A program made the position numbers and the translations under genes. The notes below the pieces were generated by a model. It made no database searches and had not been told where the DNA came from. It was given only the letters and a program-made list of their open reading frames with translations. Source: Vibrio ostreicida (GTDB lineage: Bacteria > Pseudomonadota > Gammaproteobacteria > Enterobacterales > Vibrionaceae). Taken from it: a stretch of 64,000 nucleotides of DNA. Below, piece by piece: positions 56,973-64,000 of the stretch; position 1 is the first letter of the stretch, and each line of letters begins with the position of its first letter. Location: NCBI RefSeq assembly GCF_013074385.2, contig NZ_JABEYA020000001.1, positions 1-64,000 of the forward strand. Direction: 5' to 3'.

Positions 56973-59077
56973 TGATAAAATCTCTTTTCTCTTTTTTAGA
57001 CGGATTGACCGAACAAGGGGCATTGAGGCAAATTGATAATCAGTTTGCCCGCTTTATCTACTCGCAAAGTCATGATGAAGATGTTGCGTTTATTGCCGCT
57101 ATTCTCAGTAGTGAATTGGGTAAAGGTCATATATGCCTCCCCCTATTTGATCACTCTGGTCGAGCAACCGATCTGGCGGCAAGGATCGGTCTATTTGGTG
57201 AAGCAGCCACTGAACTTAATCTCCAGCTGCATCCAATTCAGTGGGTAAATCGCTTATCGCAGTCATCGGTGGTGGCCGAGCAGGGCCAAGCAAAGCCACT
57301 GATTCTTGACAATGGGAGACTGTATCTTCATCGTTACTGGCACTATGAGGTAACCCTAGCTCAGCGTTTGACTCGCCTTGGTGCACCGATAAGTTTAAAG
57401 CCGAGTGATAGCCAGCAGTTGACCCAATTATTGGACCATTTATTTGCCAGAAATTATGGTTATCTTTTTTCGGCGCTGAACTTAGCTCAATCCGAGGAAA
57501 GATCAACGCCAGTCCTGCGACAGCAACTGGTATGTGATCATCTCGATATTGTGAGCAGCGAGCGTCTCGATTGGTCATCGATAGACCAAAAACTGATGCA
57601 AACAACAAGAGTCGAACACTTGTATGAGTTGGACCGATTGGTGCCGTTATCCGTCTGTCTTAATTGGCAGAAAGTGGCCGCCGCCGTTGCGCTTACTCGT
57701 CGATTTGCTGTGATCTCGGGAGGTCCGGGAACCGGAAAAACCACGACAGTGACCAAGTTGCTTGCGGCATTGATTGCTCAGGCTACACAGAGTGGGAAGG
57801 TACCCGTGATCAAACTGGTCGCTCCAACAGGTAAAGCGGCCGCTCGGCTAACCGAGTCGATAGGCAAAGCGATTTCTGAACTGGCCGTCTCTCCGGAACA
57901 AAAAGTCAATATCCCGACCGATGCGAGCACACTTCATCGCTTGCTTGGCGCCTTGCCTAATAGTGTGGAGTTCCGTCATAACTCCGCCAATCCTTTGCAT
58001 TTAGACATACTGGTCGTTGATGAGGCTTCTATGGTCGATCTTCCGATGATGTATAAGTTGGTGGATGCACTGCCTAAACAGGCAAGGTTGATATTGTTAG
58101 GAGACAAAGACCAGCTCGCCTCGGTTGAAGCGGGTGCTGTGTTGGGGGATATTTGTTCATTTAGCCATCTTGGGTACAGTTCGGCTCAGGCAGCTCAATT
58201 AATTCAGCTGACTGGCTATCAAACCTTTACACAACAATTAAATACGGGCCCAACACTTGCCGATAGTTTATGTATGTTGCAAAAAAGCTATCGTTTTGAT
58301 GCCCGCTCTGGCATTGGGCAACTTGCCAAAGCCGTTAATTCAGGTTTGATCGATCAAGTGGATTGGGTGTGGCAAAAAGATTTTGCTGATATCGCGACAT
58401 TTCCTGTCGACGGCCAGCATTATAATGCGATGATTCAGCTTCTCGTGGGTGAATATTGCCACTACCTCAAGCGCCTCACTGAGTTGAAGGTAGACTTAAA
58501 GACTCAGGAACCAGAACCGATTCAACACAGAGCGAAAGCGGCACTTGATCTGTTTGCCCGTTGCCGATTACTTTGTGCGCTTAGGGAGGGCGATTTTGGC
58601 TTAACAGAGCTCAATGTGCGCATTGAACGGGCCTTGAGTAAGCGTAAACTTATTCAGCTAAAGGAAGAGACTTGGTATCATGGTCGACCCGTTATGGTTG
58701 TACGCAATGACTATGCACTTGGACTGTACAATGGTGACATCGGATTATGCATAAGGGATGATTCTGTTGGTGAAAACAGGCTACGGGTATTTTTTGAGTT
58801 GCCTGACGGCTCGGTCAAATCCTTTTTGCCCAGTCGAGTTCCCGAACATGAAACCGCCTACGCGATGACCATTCACAAAGCTCAGGGAAGCGAGTTTGAG
58901 CATACCTTGATGATCTTACCACCTGACTTTACACCACTGTTGACGCGTGAATTAATCTACACGGGGATCACCCGAGCGAAACGACGTTTAAGCCTTTACA
59001 CGAATAGAGAAGTGATGGTCCGAGGGGTAAGAAGCACGACCGCTAGAGCCAGTGGCCTCGTTCAACGGTTAGGGTAA
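56972..59077 (+). CDS. recD: Exodeoxyribonuclease V subunit alpha, RecD
   Basis: The 701-residue subunit is the fast 5'-to-3' helicase of RecBCD. Walker A is GGPGTGKTTTVTKLLAALIA, followed by APTGKAAARLTES, motif II LVVDEASMVDLPMM and the C-terminal ETAYAMTIHKAQGSEFEHTL. It is longer than the 608-residue E. coli form. The GTG start overlaps the recB stop by one base, so its synthesis is coupled to recB. Confidence 0.94.
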   Translation: MIKSLFSFLDGLTEQGALRQIDNQFARFIYSQSHDEDVAFIAAILSSELGKGHICLPLFDHSGRATDLAARIGLFGEAATELNLQLHPIQWVNRLSQSSVVAEQGQAKPLILDNGRLYLHRYWHYEVTLAQRLTRLGAPISLKPSDSQQLTQLLDHLFARNYGYLFSALNLAQSEERSTPVLRQQLVCDHLDIVSSERLDWSSIDQKLMQTTRVEHLYELDRLVPLSVCLNWQKVAAAVALTRRFAVISGGPGTGKTTTVTKLLAALIAQATQSGKVPVIKLVAPTGKAAARLTESIGKAISELAVSPEQKVNIPTDASTLHRLLGALPNSVEFRHNSANPLHLDILVVDEASMVDLPMMYKLVDALPKQARLILLGDKDQLASVEAGAVLGDICSFSHLGYSSAQAAQLIQLTGYQTFTQQLNTGPTLADSLCMLQKSYRFDARSGIGQLAKAVNSGLIDQVDWVWQKDFADIATFPVDGQHYNAMIQLLVGEYCHYLKRLTELKVDLKTQEPEPIQHRAKAALDLFARCRLLCALREGDFGLTELNVRIERALSKRKLIQLKEETWYHGRPVMVVRNDYALGLYNGDIGLCIRDDSVGENRLRVFFELPDGSVKSFLPSRVPEHETAYAMTIHKAQGSEFEHTLMILPPDFTPLLTRELIYTGITRAKRRLSLYTNREVMVRGVRSTTARASGLVQRLG

Positions 59078-59132
59078 CGCAGATGTTAGGGGTGGGCAGC
59101 GTTCAACAACCATCCTTGGTTATTGACAGCGA

Positions 59133-59312
59133 TTACTGAATGGCTTGGCTGAAAGAAATACTTCGGATGCGGTATTTCTCCTGATAGTTGAGTATAAATG
59201 CCTTTAACCCGTTATTGACAGGGAAAACGCAATGTACATCTAGCCCTTCAAGCAGTTCGTTATCTGCCATATCCCAGAAACTCTGTATCGAGTTGCAGAT
59301 GATGGTTTTCAT
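59133..59312 (-). CDS. Small hypothetical protein between recD and argA
   Basis: A 59-codon frame runs from ATG at 59312 to a TAA at 59133, beginning MKTIICNSIQSFWDMADNEL and ending SISFSQAIQ. It has an ordinary mix of residues with no signal peptide or membrane span. The ribosome site is weak (TTAGAGC). The codon use and protein-like composition, plus position between conserved genes, suggest a real small gene, but I cannot name its function. Confidence 0.5.
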   Translation of the reverse strand: MKTIICNSIQSFWDMADNELLEGLDVHCVFPVNNGLKAFILNYQEKYRIRSISFSQAIQ

Positions 59313-59514
59313 TGGTTATTTGCTCTAAGTAATGTTGTGATATACCTCAAGCAATCCATGCGACTTAATCAGAAAGCGCTCTGATCAAGCTGAAGACGAG
59401 TCCAATTAAGAGCGAATTTTAACCAGTTGAGCGCGCAAAATAAAGTGAAAAAATAGCAAGACCATACTTTTGTTGCCAATATCCCATATCGATAGGGTTG
59501 GTAGAGTTAAAATT

Positions 59515-60852
59515 CTAAAGTTCAATCGCCAGTACCTTTGATTTTCTTTGGTAATTATACAGGTTTTGTTTTTTTGACGGTAAGAAGTCGACGTCCATTT
59601 CATTAAAACCTTGTTCTCGGAACCAATGCAGGCTCCGCGTGGTTAAAACAAAAATATGTTTTATCCCTTGGGCTTTGGACTGAAGTTTTATGTGGTTGAG
59701 GAGCAAGACACCTCGGTTTCCATCTCTATATTCTGGGCGTATTGCCACGCAAGCCATCTCGGCCATTCTTTCGCTTGAGTAGGGGTAAAGGGCTGCGCAG
59801 CCAATGATAAGGCCGTCTTTCTCTATGATGGTGAATTGATGTATTTCTTGCTCGAGTTGCTCTCTTGAGCGCCTGACCAATACGCGTTGTTCTTCTAGAG
59901 GTCGAATTAAATCAAAAATTCCACCGATATCATCGATACCGGCCTGCCTGACTTGTTCGGCGCTGGCTTTCACGATTTGTGTCCCGATACCATCCAGAGA
60001 AAAAAGTTCCTGAAGTAAGGCTCCATCAACTTTGTAGCTCACCAGATGGCTGCGTGGTACGCCAGCCCGACACGCCGCGGTTGCCGCTCGCAAAAATCGT
60101 AGTGTGCCAGAAGAATGTTCAGGTGTTACCGAGTTGTGCTGTTGTAATTTTTCGATAAATTGGTCGGCTTCACGTGGAAAGAGTTCGGCGACGGCATTGC
60201 CATGTTCATCGATGACCCCTTGCTCTGAACAGAAACCAATCAGCTTGTCAGCACCTAACTTAATGGCCACTTGAGTTGCGAGTTCTTCAGAGAGTAAATT
60301 GAACGATTCTCCCGTGACAGAGCTCGCTATTGGGCCTAACAAAACGATCGACCCTTGTTCTAACATACGGTCAATACCGGCAACATCAATGCGCCTTATT
60401 TTCCCACTGTGGCAATAATCTACGCCCTCGTCGATCCCGAGTGGCTGGGCAATGACAAAGTTCCCACTCACCACATTCAACTGCTTACCGGCCATCGGTG
60501 TGTTGCCCAAGCTCATTGATAATTGCGCAGTGATGGCCAGTTGCAGTTGTCCCGCAGCTTGCATGACCATATCAAGCGCGACTTCATCGGTGATACGAAT
60601 ACCCTTGTGATAAGGCGTCTCGTGCAGGTTCAGCTGAAGCTGACGATTAATTTGCGGGCGTGCGCCGTGAACAAGAACGACTTTCACCCCTAGACTGTGA
60701 AGCAGTGCCAAATCACTGATGATATGAGAAAAATTATTGTCAGCCAGTGCTTCGCCACCCAGCATCATCACCATGGTTTTCCCTCTATGAGCGTTGACAT
60801 AGGGAGCCGATTGACGAAATCCTTTGACTAATTCAGTATTACGTAACTTCAC
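59515..60852 (-). CDS. argA: Amino-acid N-acetyltransferase (N-acetylglutamate synthase)
   Basis: The 445-residue enzyme makes N-acetylglutamate, the first step in arginine synthesis. The N-terminal two thirds form an amino-acid-kinase-like domain ([40 protein letters not shown]). The C-terminal 140 residues are a GNAT domain ([35 protein letters not shown]). GTG start at 60852 ([12 protein letters not shown]). Two ARG-box-like sequences lie just upstream, fitting ArgR repression. Confidence 0.93.
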   Translation of the reverse strand: MKLRNTELVKGFRQSAPYVNAHRGKTMVMMLGGEALADNNFSHIISDLALLHSLGVKVVLVHGARPQINRQLQLNLHETPYHKGIRITDEVALDMVMQAAGQLQLAITAQLSMSLGNTPMAGKQLNVVSGNFVIAQPLGIDEGVDYCHSGKIRRIDVAGIDRMLEQGSIVLLGPIASSVTGESFNLLSEELATQVAIKLGADKLIGFCSEQGVIDEHGNAVAELFPREADQFIEKLQQHNSVTPEHSSGTLRFLRAATAACRAGVPRSHLVSYKVDGALLQELFSLDGIGTQIVKASAEQVRQAGIDDIGGIFDLIRPLEEQRVLVRRSREQLEQEIHQFTIIEKDGLIIGCAALYPYSSERMAEMACVAIRPEYRDGNRGVLLLNHIKLQSKAQGIKHIFVLTTRSLHWFREQGFNEMDVDFLPSKKQNLYNYQRKSKVLAIEL

Positions 60853-60863
60853 ATTACACCCAA

Positions 60864-60903
60864 ATTTGAATTTATATCTAAAAATAATGCAATTTTATTC
60901 CAA
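60864..60903. promoter_or_regulatory. Tandem ARG-box candidates upstream of argA
   Basis: ATTTGAATTTATATCTAA (60864-60881) and AATGCAATTTTATTCCAA (60886-60903) each approach the 18-bp ARG box consensus (TNTGAATWWWWATTCANW). They are separated by four bases, close to the usual three. The first has a good left half, the second a good right half. Their place just before the argA start is as expected for ArgR control. Confidence 0.5.
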
Positions 60904-61101
60904 TGTGAGCAAGTGTTTTTTTTTGAACAATTATCAAATAATCGAATTCTAGAGTAGATAGATGCGTTAATGCATGTTAATGATATTCTTAGTATCTAGG
61001 CTAATTACTAGTAAAGTTAGATATTTAAGTTAATAATTATAATAGTAGTCACTAGGCTTGGTTACTGAATTGTCAACTACAACATAGGCATATCTCTATT
61101 C

Positions 61102-61488
61102 ATGAAGAATAAAATCATAGAGCGTGGTTTGCTCATGCTCGCTGTCACTCTTGTTATTGCGTTGCTTGTTGTGAGCAAAGTTTTGTATGACATTTATCAA
61201 GATGGACAGCACCCCAATTCTATGGTTTATGGCACTTGGGTCGAGCAAAACGTTGCGCCATACTCGGCTGACAGGTTTGTACTTGGTGAGAAAGGCGTGA
61301 TCATTGATAGTGGTATTGTGGATACCCAATTTACATTCAATGGTGATCATGTCGAGTTCAACGTGGGTGATGAAAAACGTCGTTACAAGCTCCTCAATCA
61401 ACAATTTACCGAAATGAGGATGATCTCCTCCCTAGAATACCAACCTGTCTATCGATTGTTAGAAAAGTACAAAAATAACCTTCGTTAA
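61102..61488 (+). CDS. DUF2850-family membrane-anchored protein
   Basis: The 128-residue protein has one N-terminal membrane span (about 9-30, GLLMLAVTLVIALLVVSKVL) and a small soluble domain with the YGTWVEQNVAPYSADRFVLG region typical of DUF2850, a family known mostly from Vibrio. The soluble part probably lies in the periplasm. Function unknown. It is divergent from argA and 69 bases before mltA. Confidence 0.75.
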   Translation: MKNKIIERGLLMLAVTLVIALLVVSKVLYDIYQDGQHPNSMVYGTWVEQNVAPYSADRFVLGEKGVIIDSGIVDTQFTFNGDHVEFNVGDEKRRYKLLNQQFTEMRMISSLEYQPVYRLLEKYKNNLR

Positions 61489-61557
61489 CGTCTATCTGAT
61501 TGCGCTTATCGTTCGAGTTTGTCATCCTCTATTTAAGGCTCGAAAGGAATAAAATCA

Positions 61558-62658
61558 GTGTTCAAAAAATATCTCCCTATTATGCTCGCAAGCACATTAT
61601 TTGGGTGCGCACAACCTCAGGAGCGCGCTCAGCAATATCTTGATGGCGAATTTAACTCTGTACTCAATAAAACCAATCGTTTGGTCTCTGACAAACCTCG
61701 GGATTTCACCGAGTTTCATAAACAAGCTCAACAGGTGGTTGAAAATTCGCCCTCTATGGCCAATATTTATCAGCCGTTGTACGAGCGCCTTAATGAATGG
61801 GTTATTGAAAGTGGTGATCCTGCCCAACTGAACGACTTTGGCGTTCAGACCGCACAACTTGGAGGCGGTGATAAGAAAGGTAACGTTTTGTTCACTGGTT
61901 ATTTTTCGCCAGTGATGGAATTACGCCATGAGTCAGACGATGTGTTTAAGTATCCCGTCTACGCAAAACCGGAGTGTGATTCTGATTGCCCGACACGCGC
62001 CCAAATCTATGATGGGGCGCTTAATGGATTGGGACTTGAACTCGGCTACGCAAAAAATAGGATTGATCCTTTTCTAATGGAGGTACAGGGAAGTGGTTTT
62101 GTCCACTTTGAGGACGATACTCTTGAATATTTTGCTTATGGTGGCAAAAACAACAAGGCCTACATTAGTATTGGCAAAGTTCTGATAGAACAAAATCAAG
62201 TACCGCGAGAAAAAATGTCCATGAAAGCCATTAAGCAGTGGGTCACGTCGAATGACGAGGCGACGGTTCGTCAATTGCTTGAGCAAAACCCCTCTTTTGT
62301 CTTCTTTGAACCGCGAGCGGATGCGCCAGTGACCGGAACCGCGGGTATTCCTTTACTTCCAATGGCATCAGTTGCTGGCGATCGCTCCATTTTCCCCATG
62401 GGGACCCCTATTTTAGCGGAGGTACCCTTGCTGAACGCCGATGGCACTTGGAGTGGATCACATCAATTGCGGTTGCTGATTGTTCTTGATACCGGAGGGG
62501 CGGTGAAACAAAACCACCTCGATCTTTACCATGGTATGGGAGCAAGAGCTGGAATTGAGGCGGGTCATTACAAGCACTTTGGACGGGTCTGGAAATTGGG
62601 TCTAGAGAACTCACTGACTAAAGCGCCTTGGGCATTGCCACCAGAAAAGTTACAATAG
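61558..62658 (+). CDS. mltA: Membrane-bound lytic murein transglycosylase A
   Basis: The 366-residue outer-membrane lipoprotein (lipobox LFGC; cysteine 17) cuts peptidoglycan glycan strands. Landmarks are FTGYFSPVMELRHESDDVFK, MEVQGSGFVHFEDDT, AYISIGKVLIEQNQVPREKM and the C-terminal LIVLDTGGAVKQNHLDLYHG (Asp of the 3D region). GTG start at 61558 follows AAAGGA at the right distance. A terminator lies 41 bases beyond its stop. Confidence 0.94.
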   Translation: MFKKYLPIMLASTLFGCAQPQERAQQYLDGEFNSVLNKTNRLVSDKPRDFTEFHKQAQQVVENSPSMANIYQPLYERLNEWVIESGDPAQLNDFGVQTAQLGGGDKKGNVLFTGYFSPVMELRHESDDVFKYPVYAKPECDSDCPTRAQIYDGALNGLGLELGYAKNRIDPFLMEVQGSGFVHFEDDTLEYFAYGGKNNKAYISIGKVLIEQNQVPREKMSMKAIKQWVTSNDEATVRQLLEQNPSFVFFEPRADAPVTGTAGIPLLPMASVAGDRSIFPMGTPILAEVPLLNADGTWSGSHQLRLLIVLDTGGAVKQNHLDLYHGMGARAGIEAGHYKHFGRVWKLGLENSLTKAPWALPPEKLQ

Positions 62659-62699
62659 TTTTTACCGCCCATTTTGAGGGGCTCTAAACTAGACTTTTC

Positions 62700-62735
62700 A
62701 ATAAAGAGTGCGTATAAATCGCACTCTTTATTTTT
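62700..62735 (+). terminator. Terminator after mltA
   Basis: AATAAAGAGTGCG pairs perfectly with CGCACTCTTTATT around TATAAAT, followed by TTT. It separates mltA from tcdA and argues against the tcdA start at 62708, which lies inside the hairpin. Confidence 0.88.
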
Positions 62736-62764
62736 GTACCACCATTAGGCAGAAGAACAGTACC

Positions 62765-63577
62765 ATGCGTGACCTCGATACACCGGCTTCAGATAATTAC
62801 GATCAACGTTTTGGCGGAACCCGACGTTTGTACGGAAAAAACGAAGTGGAAATCCTTCGCGCAGCACATGTTTGTGTGATCGGAGTGGGTGGCGTTGGTT
62901 CTTGGGCGATCGAGGCTTTAGCTCGGACAGGAGTCGGTGAACTGACTTTGATCGATATGGACGATGTCTGTGTCTCTAACATCAATCGCCAGATTCACGC
63001 TATGACAGGTACAATAGGGCAAAGCAAAATTGAAGTGATGGCTGAGCGCGTTAAGTTGATCAATCCAGAATGCCGAATTAATCTGATTGACGACTTTATT
63101 ACACCAGAGAATCAACAAGACTATTTAAGCAAGTCCTATGATTATGTGCTGGATGCGATTGATAGCGTCAAAGCGAAAGCCTCATTACTTGCCTTTTGCC
63201 GAAGTAATAAAATTAAAGTGATTACGACAGGTGGTGCGGGTGGTCAGGTTGATCCAACGCAAATCAAAGTGGCGGATTTGACAAAAACGATCCAAGACCC
63301 GCTGGCAAAAAAAATCAAAGATACACTACGTCGGCATCATAACTTTCCAACTAATCCCGCTCGCAAGTTTGGCATTGACTGTGTGTTTTCCACTGAGCAA
63401 CTCAAATACCCTCAGCCTGATGGGAGTGTTTGTGGTGTTAAAGGAACCTCAGAAGGGCCGAAGCGAATGGATTGTGCGAGCGGTTTTGGGGCAGCCACCG
63501 TGGTGACAGCATCATTTGGTTTTGTAGCGGTTGCTCGTATTGTCGAAAAACTGATTCAAAAGCACAGAAAATCCTAA
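62765..63577 (+). CDS. tcdA: tRNA threonylcarbamoyladenosine dehydratase TcdA (CsdL)
   Basis: The 270-residue ThiF/E1-like enzyme cyclises the t6A nucleoside of tRNA using ATP. Seen are the nucleotide-binding GVGGVGSWAIEALARTGVGE and IDMDDVCVSNINRQIHA, the ITTGGAGGQVDPT segment, and the CxxC-lacking C-terminus. ATG 62765 (MRDLDTPASDNY) is chosen because the alternative at 62708 is within the mltA terminator. The csdE gene follows, matching the usual csd cluster. Confidence 0.93.
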   Translation: MRDLDTPASDNYDQRFGGTRRLYGKNEVEILRAAHVCVIGVGGVGSWAIEALARTGVGELTLIDMDDVCVSNINRQIHAMTGTIGQSKIEVMAERVKLINPECRINLIDDFITPENQQDYLSKSYDYVLDAIDSVKAKASLLAFCRSNKIKVITTGGAGGQVDPTQIKVADLTKTIQDPLAKKIKDTLRRHHNFPTNPARKFGIDCVFSTEQLKYPQPDGSVCGVKGTSEGPKRMDCASGFGAATVVTASFGFVAVARIVEKLIQKHRKS

Positions 63578-63610
63578 CCACAGATAAGCGATAAACGTTG
63601 CGGAGTAGCC

Positions 63611-64000
63611 ATGATCGTATTACCTAGTTGCCCATTTGGCGATGACATTACTGCCGAAGATATTGTTCAAACAATGCAAGAATTGAAAGGCTGGGAAGAC
63701 CGTTATCGTCAAGTGATACAATGGGGGAAAACGTTGCCAGTGATGCCGCAAGGCTTAAAATCACAGCAGGTTACGGTGTCCGGTTGTGAAAGCTTGGTGT
63801 GGCTTGTGAGCCAAAAAACGGATCAGCGTTGGTATTTTTGCGCAGATTCTGATGCTCGGATTGTACGTGGGCTGATCGCGATAGTGATGGCCGCATACAA
63901 CGGAAAAACGACTTGCGAAATTGAGGCGTTTGAGATTGATGATTACTTTAGCAAGCTTGGTTTAATCGCGCATCTTAGCCCATCACGTGGTAATGGATTA
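63611..64000 (+). CDS. csdE: Cysteine desulfurase sulfur acceptor CsdE (SufE family), partial
   Basis: The frame starts at ATG 63611 (GGAG upstream) and runs past the window end, giving 130 visible residues. Landmarks are LKGWEDRYRQVIQWGKTLP, the sulfur-accepting Cys59 in VSGCES, and the SufE-type DSDARIVRGLIAIVMAAYNG. It takes sulfur from the cysteine desulfurase CsdA and works with TcdA. The 3' end is outside the window. Confidence 0.9.
   Translation, partial: MIVLPSCPFGDDITAEDIVQTMQELKGWEDRYRQVIQWGKTLPVMPQGLKSQQVTVSGCESLVWLVSQKTDQRWYFCADSDARIVRGLIAIVMAAYNGKTTCEIEAFEIDDYFSKLGLIAHLSPSRGNGL

Overview
The window looks like a chromosome segment from a Vibrio or close relative (Vibrionaceae). 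I infer this from recognisable families and gene order, since no search could be run. The clues are the OxyR2/peroxiredoxin divergent pair beside aceBA, the long (343 aa) DapD, a DUF2850 membrane protein between argA and mltA, recC-recB-recD with no ptrA between recC and recB, and a phoBR-pstS / ppk1-ppx / pstCAB-phoU block. Most genes are ordinary housekeeping genes with good ribosome-binding sites. No rRNA, tRNA or CRISPR array was seen.

Layout. Positions 1-120 hold the tail of an apparent IS4-family transposase cut by the window edge. 126-4960 is a sugar-PTS area: a cyclotransferase-like gene, a fructose/mannose-type EIIABC permease, a divergent AraC regulator, and a small EIIA/EIIB pair with no EIIC. 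The EIIA carries a degenerate HPr-like N-terminus. 5188-6373 is an nnrS gene broken by an apparent one-base frameshift. Then come dapD, the prx/oxyR2 pair, and the glyoxylate-shunt genes aceB and aceA.

13992-21425 is the most unusual part: an eight-gene, one-direction, tightly packed operon. It combines a nucleoside-like-metabolite module (PRTase+TRSP, HAD hydrolase, StiP-type PRTase+PELOTA, CitE-like C-C lyase) with two TelA-family proteins and two calcium-motif TerD-family proteins. It is a Ter-type stress system that lacks TerA, TerB, TerC and the ATP-grasp enzyme often found with such clusters. It sits between aceA and a CBS-domain gene, preceded by about 800 bp of non-coding DNA with inverted repeats.

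21504-35186 returns to core genes: CBS protein, queA-tgt-yajC-secD-secF, an orphan periplasmic sugar-binding protein, mepA, ferredoxin yfhL, trhP (yegQ), rdgC and phoBR. 35183-46241 is a phosphate/polyphosphate block: a PstS-like protein, ppx, ppk1, pstC, pstA, pstB, phoU and ppk2, with plausible Pho boxes in front of phoB and in the ppk1/pstC divergent region. Then follow cutC, yebG with a LexA box, a LysR/TDT-transporter divergent pair, recC-recB-recD, a small hypothetical gene, argA, a DUF2850 gene, mltA, tcdA and the start of csdE, which runs off the window.

How the genes work together. Phosphate sensing (PhoBR/PhoU), uptake (Pst) and storage (Ppk1, Ppk2, Ppx) form one physiological unit. 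aceBA gives growth on acetate and fatty acids. Prx/OxyR2 and NnrS face oxidative and nitrosative stress. The Ter/TelA operon is a further stress-response or defence candidate whose product and trigger are unknown.
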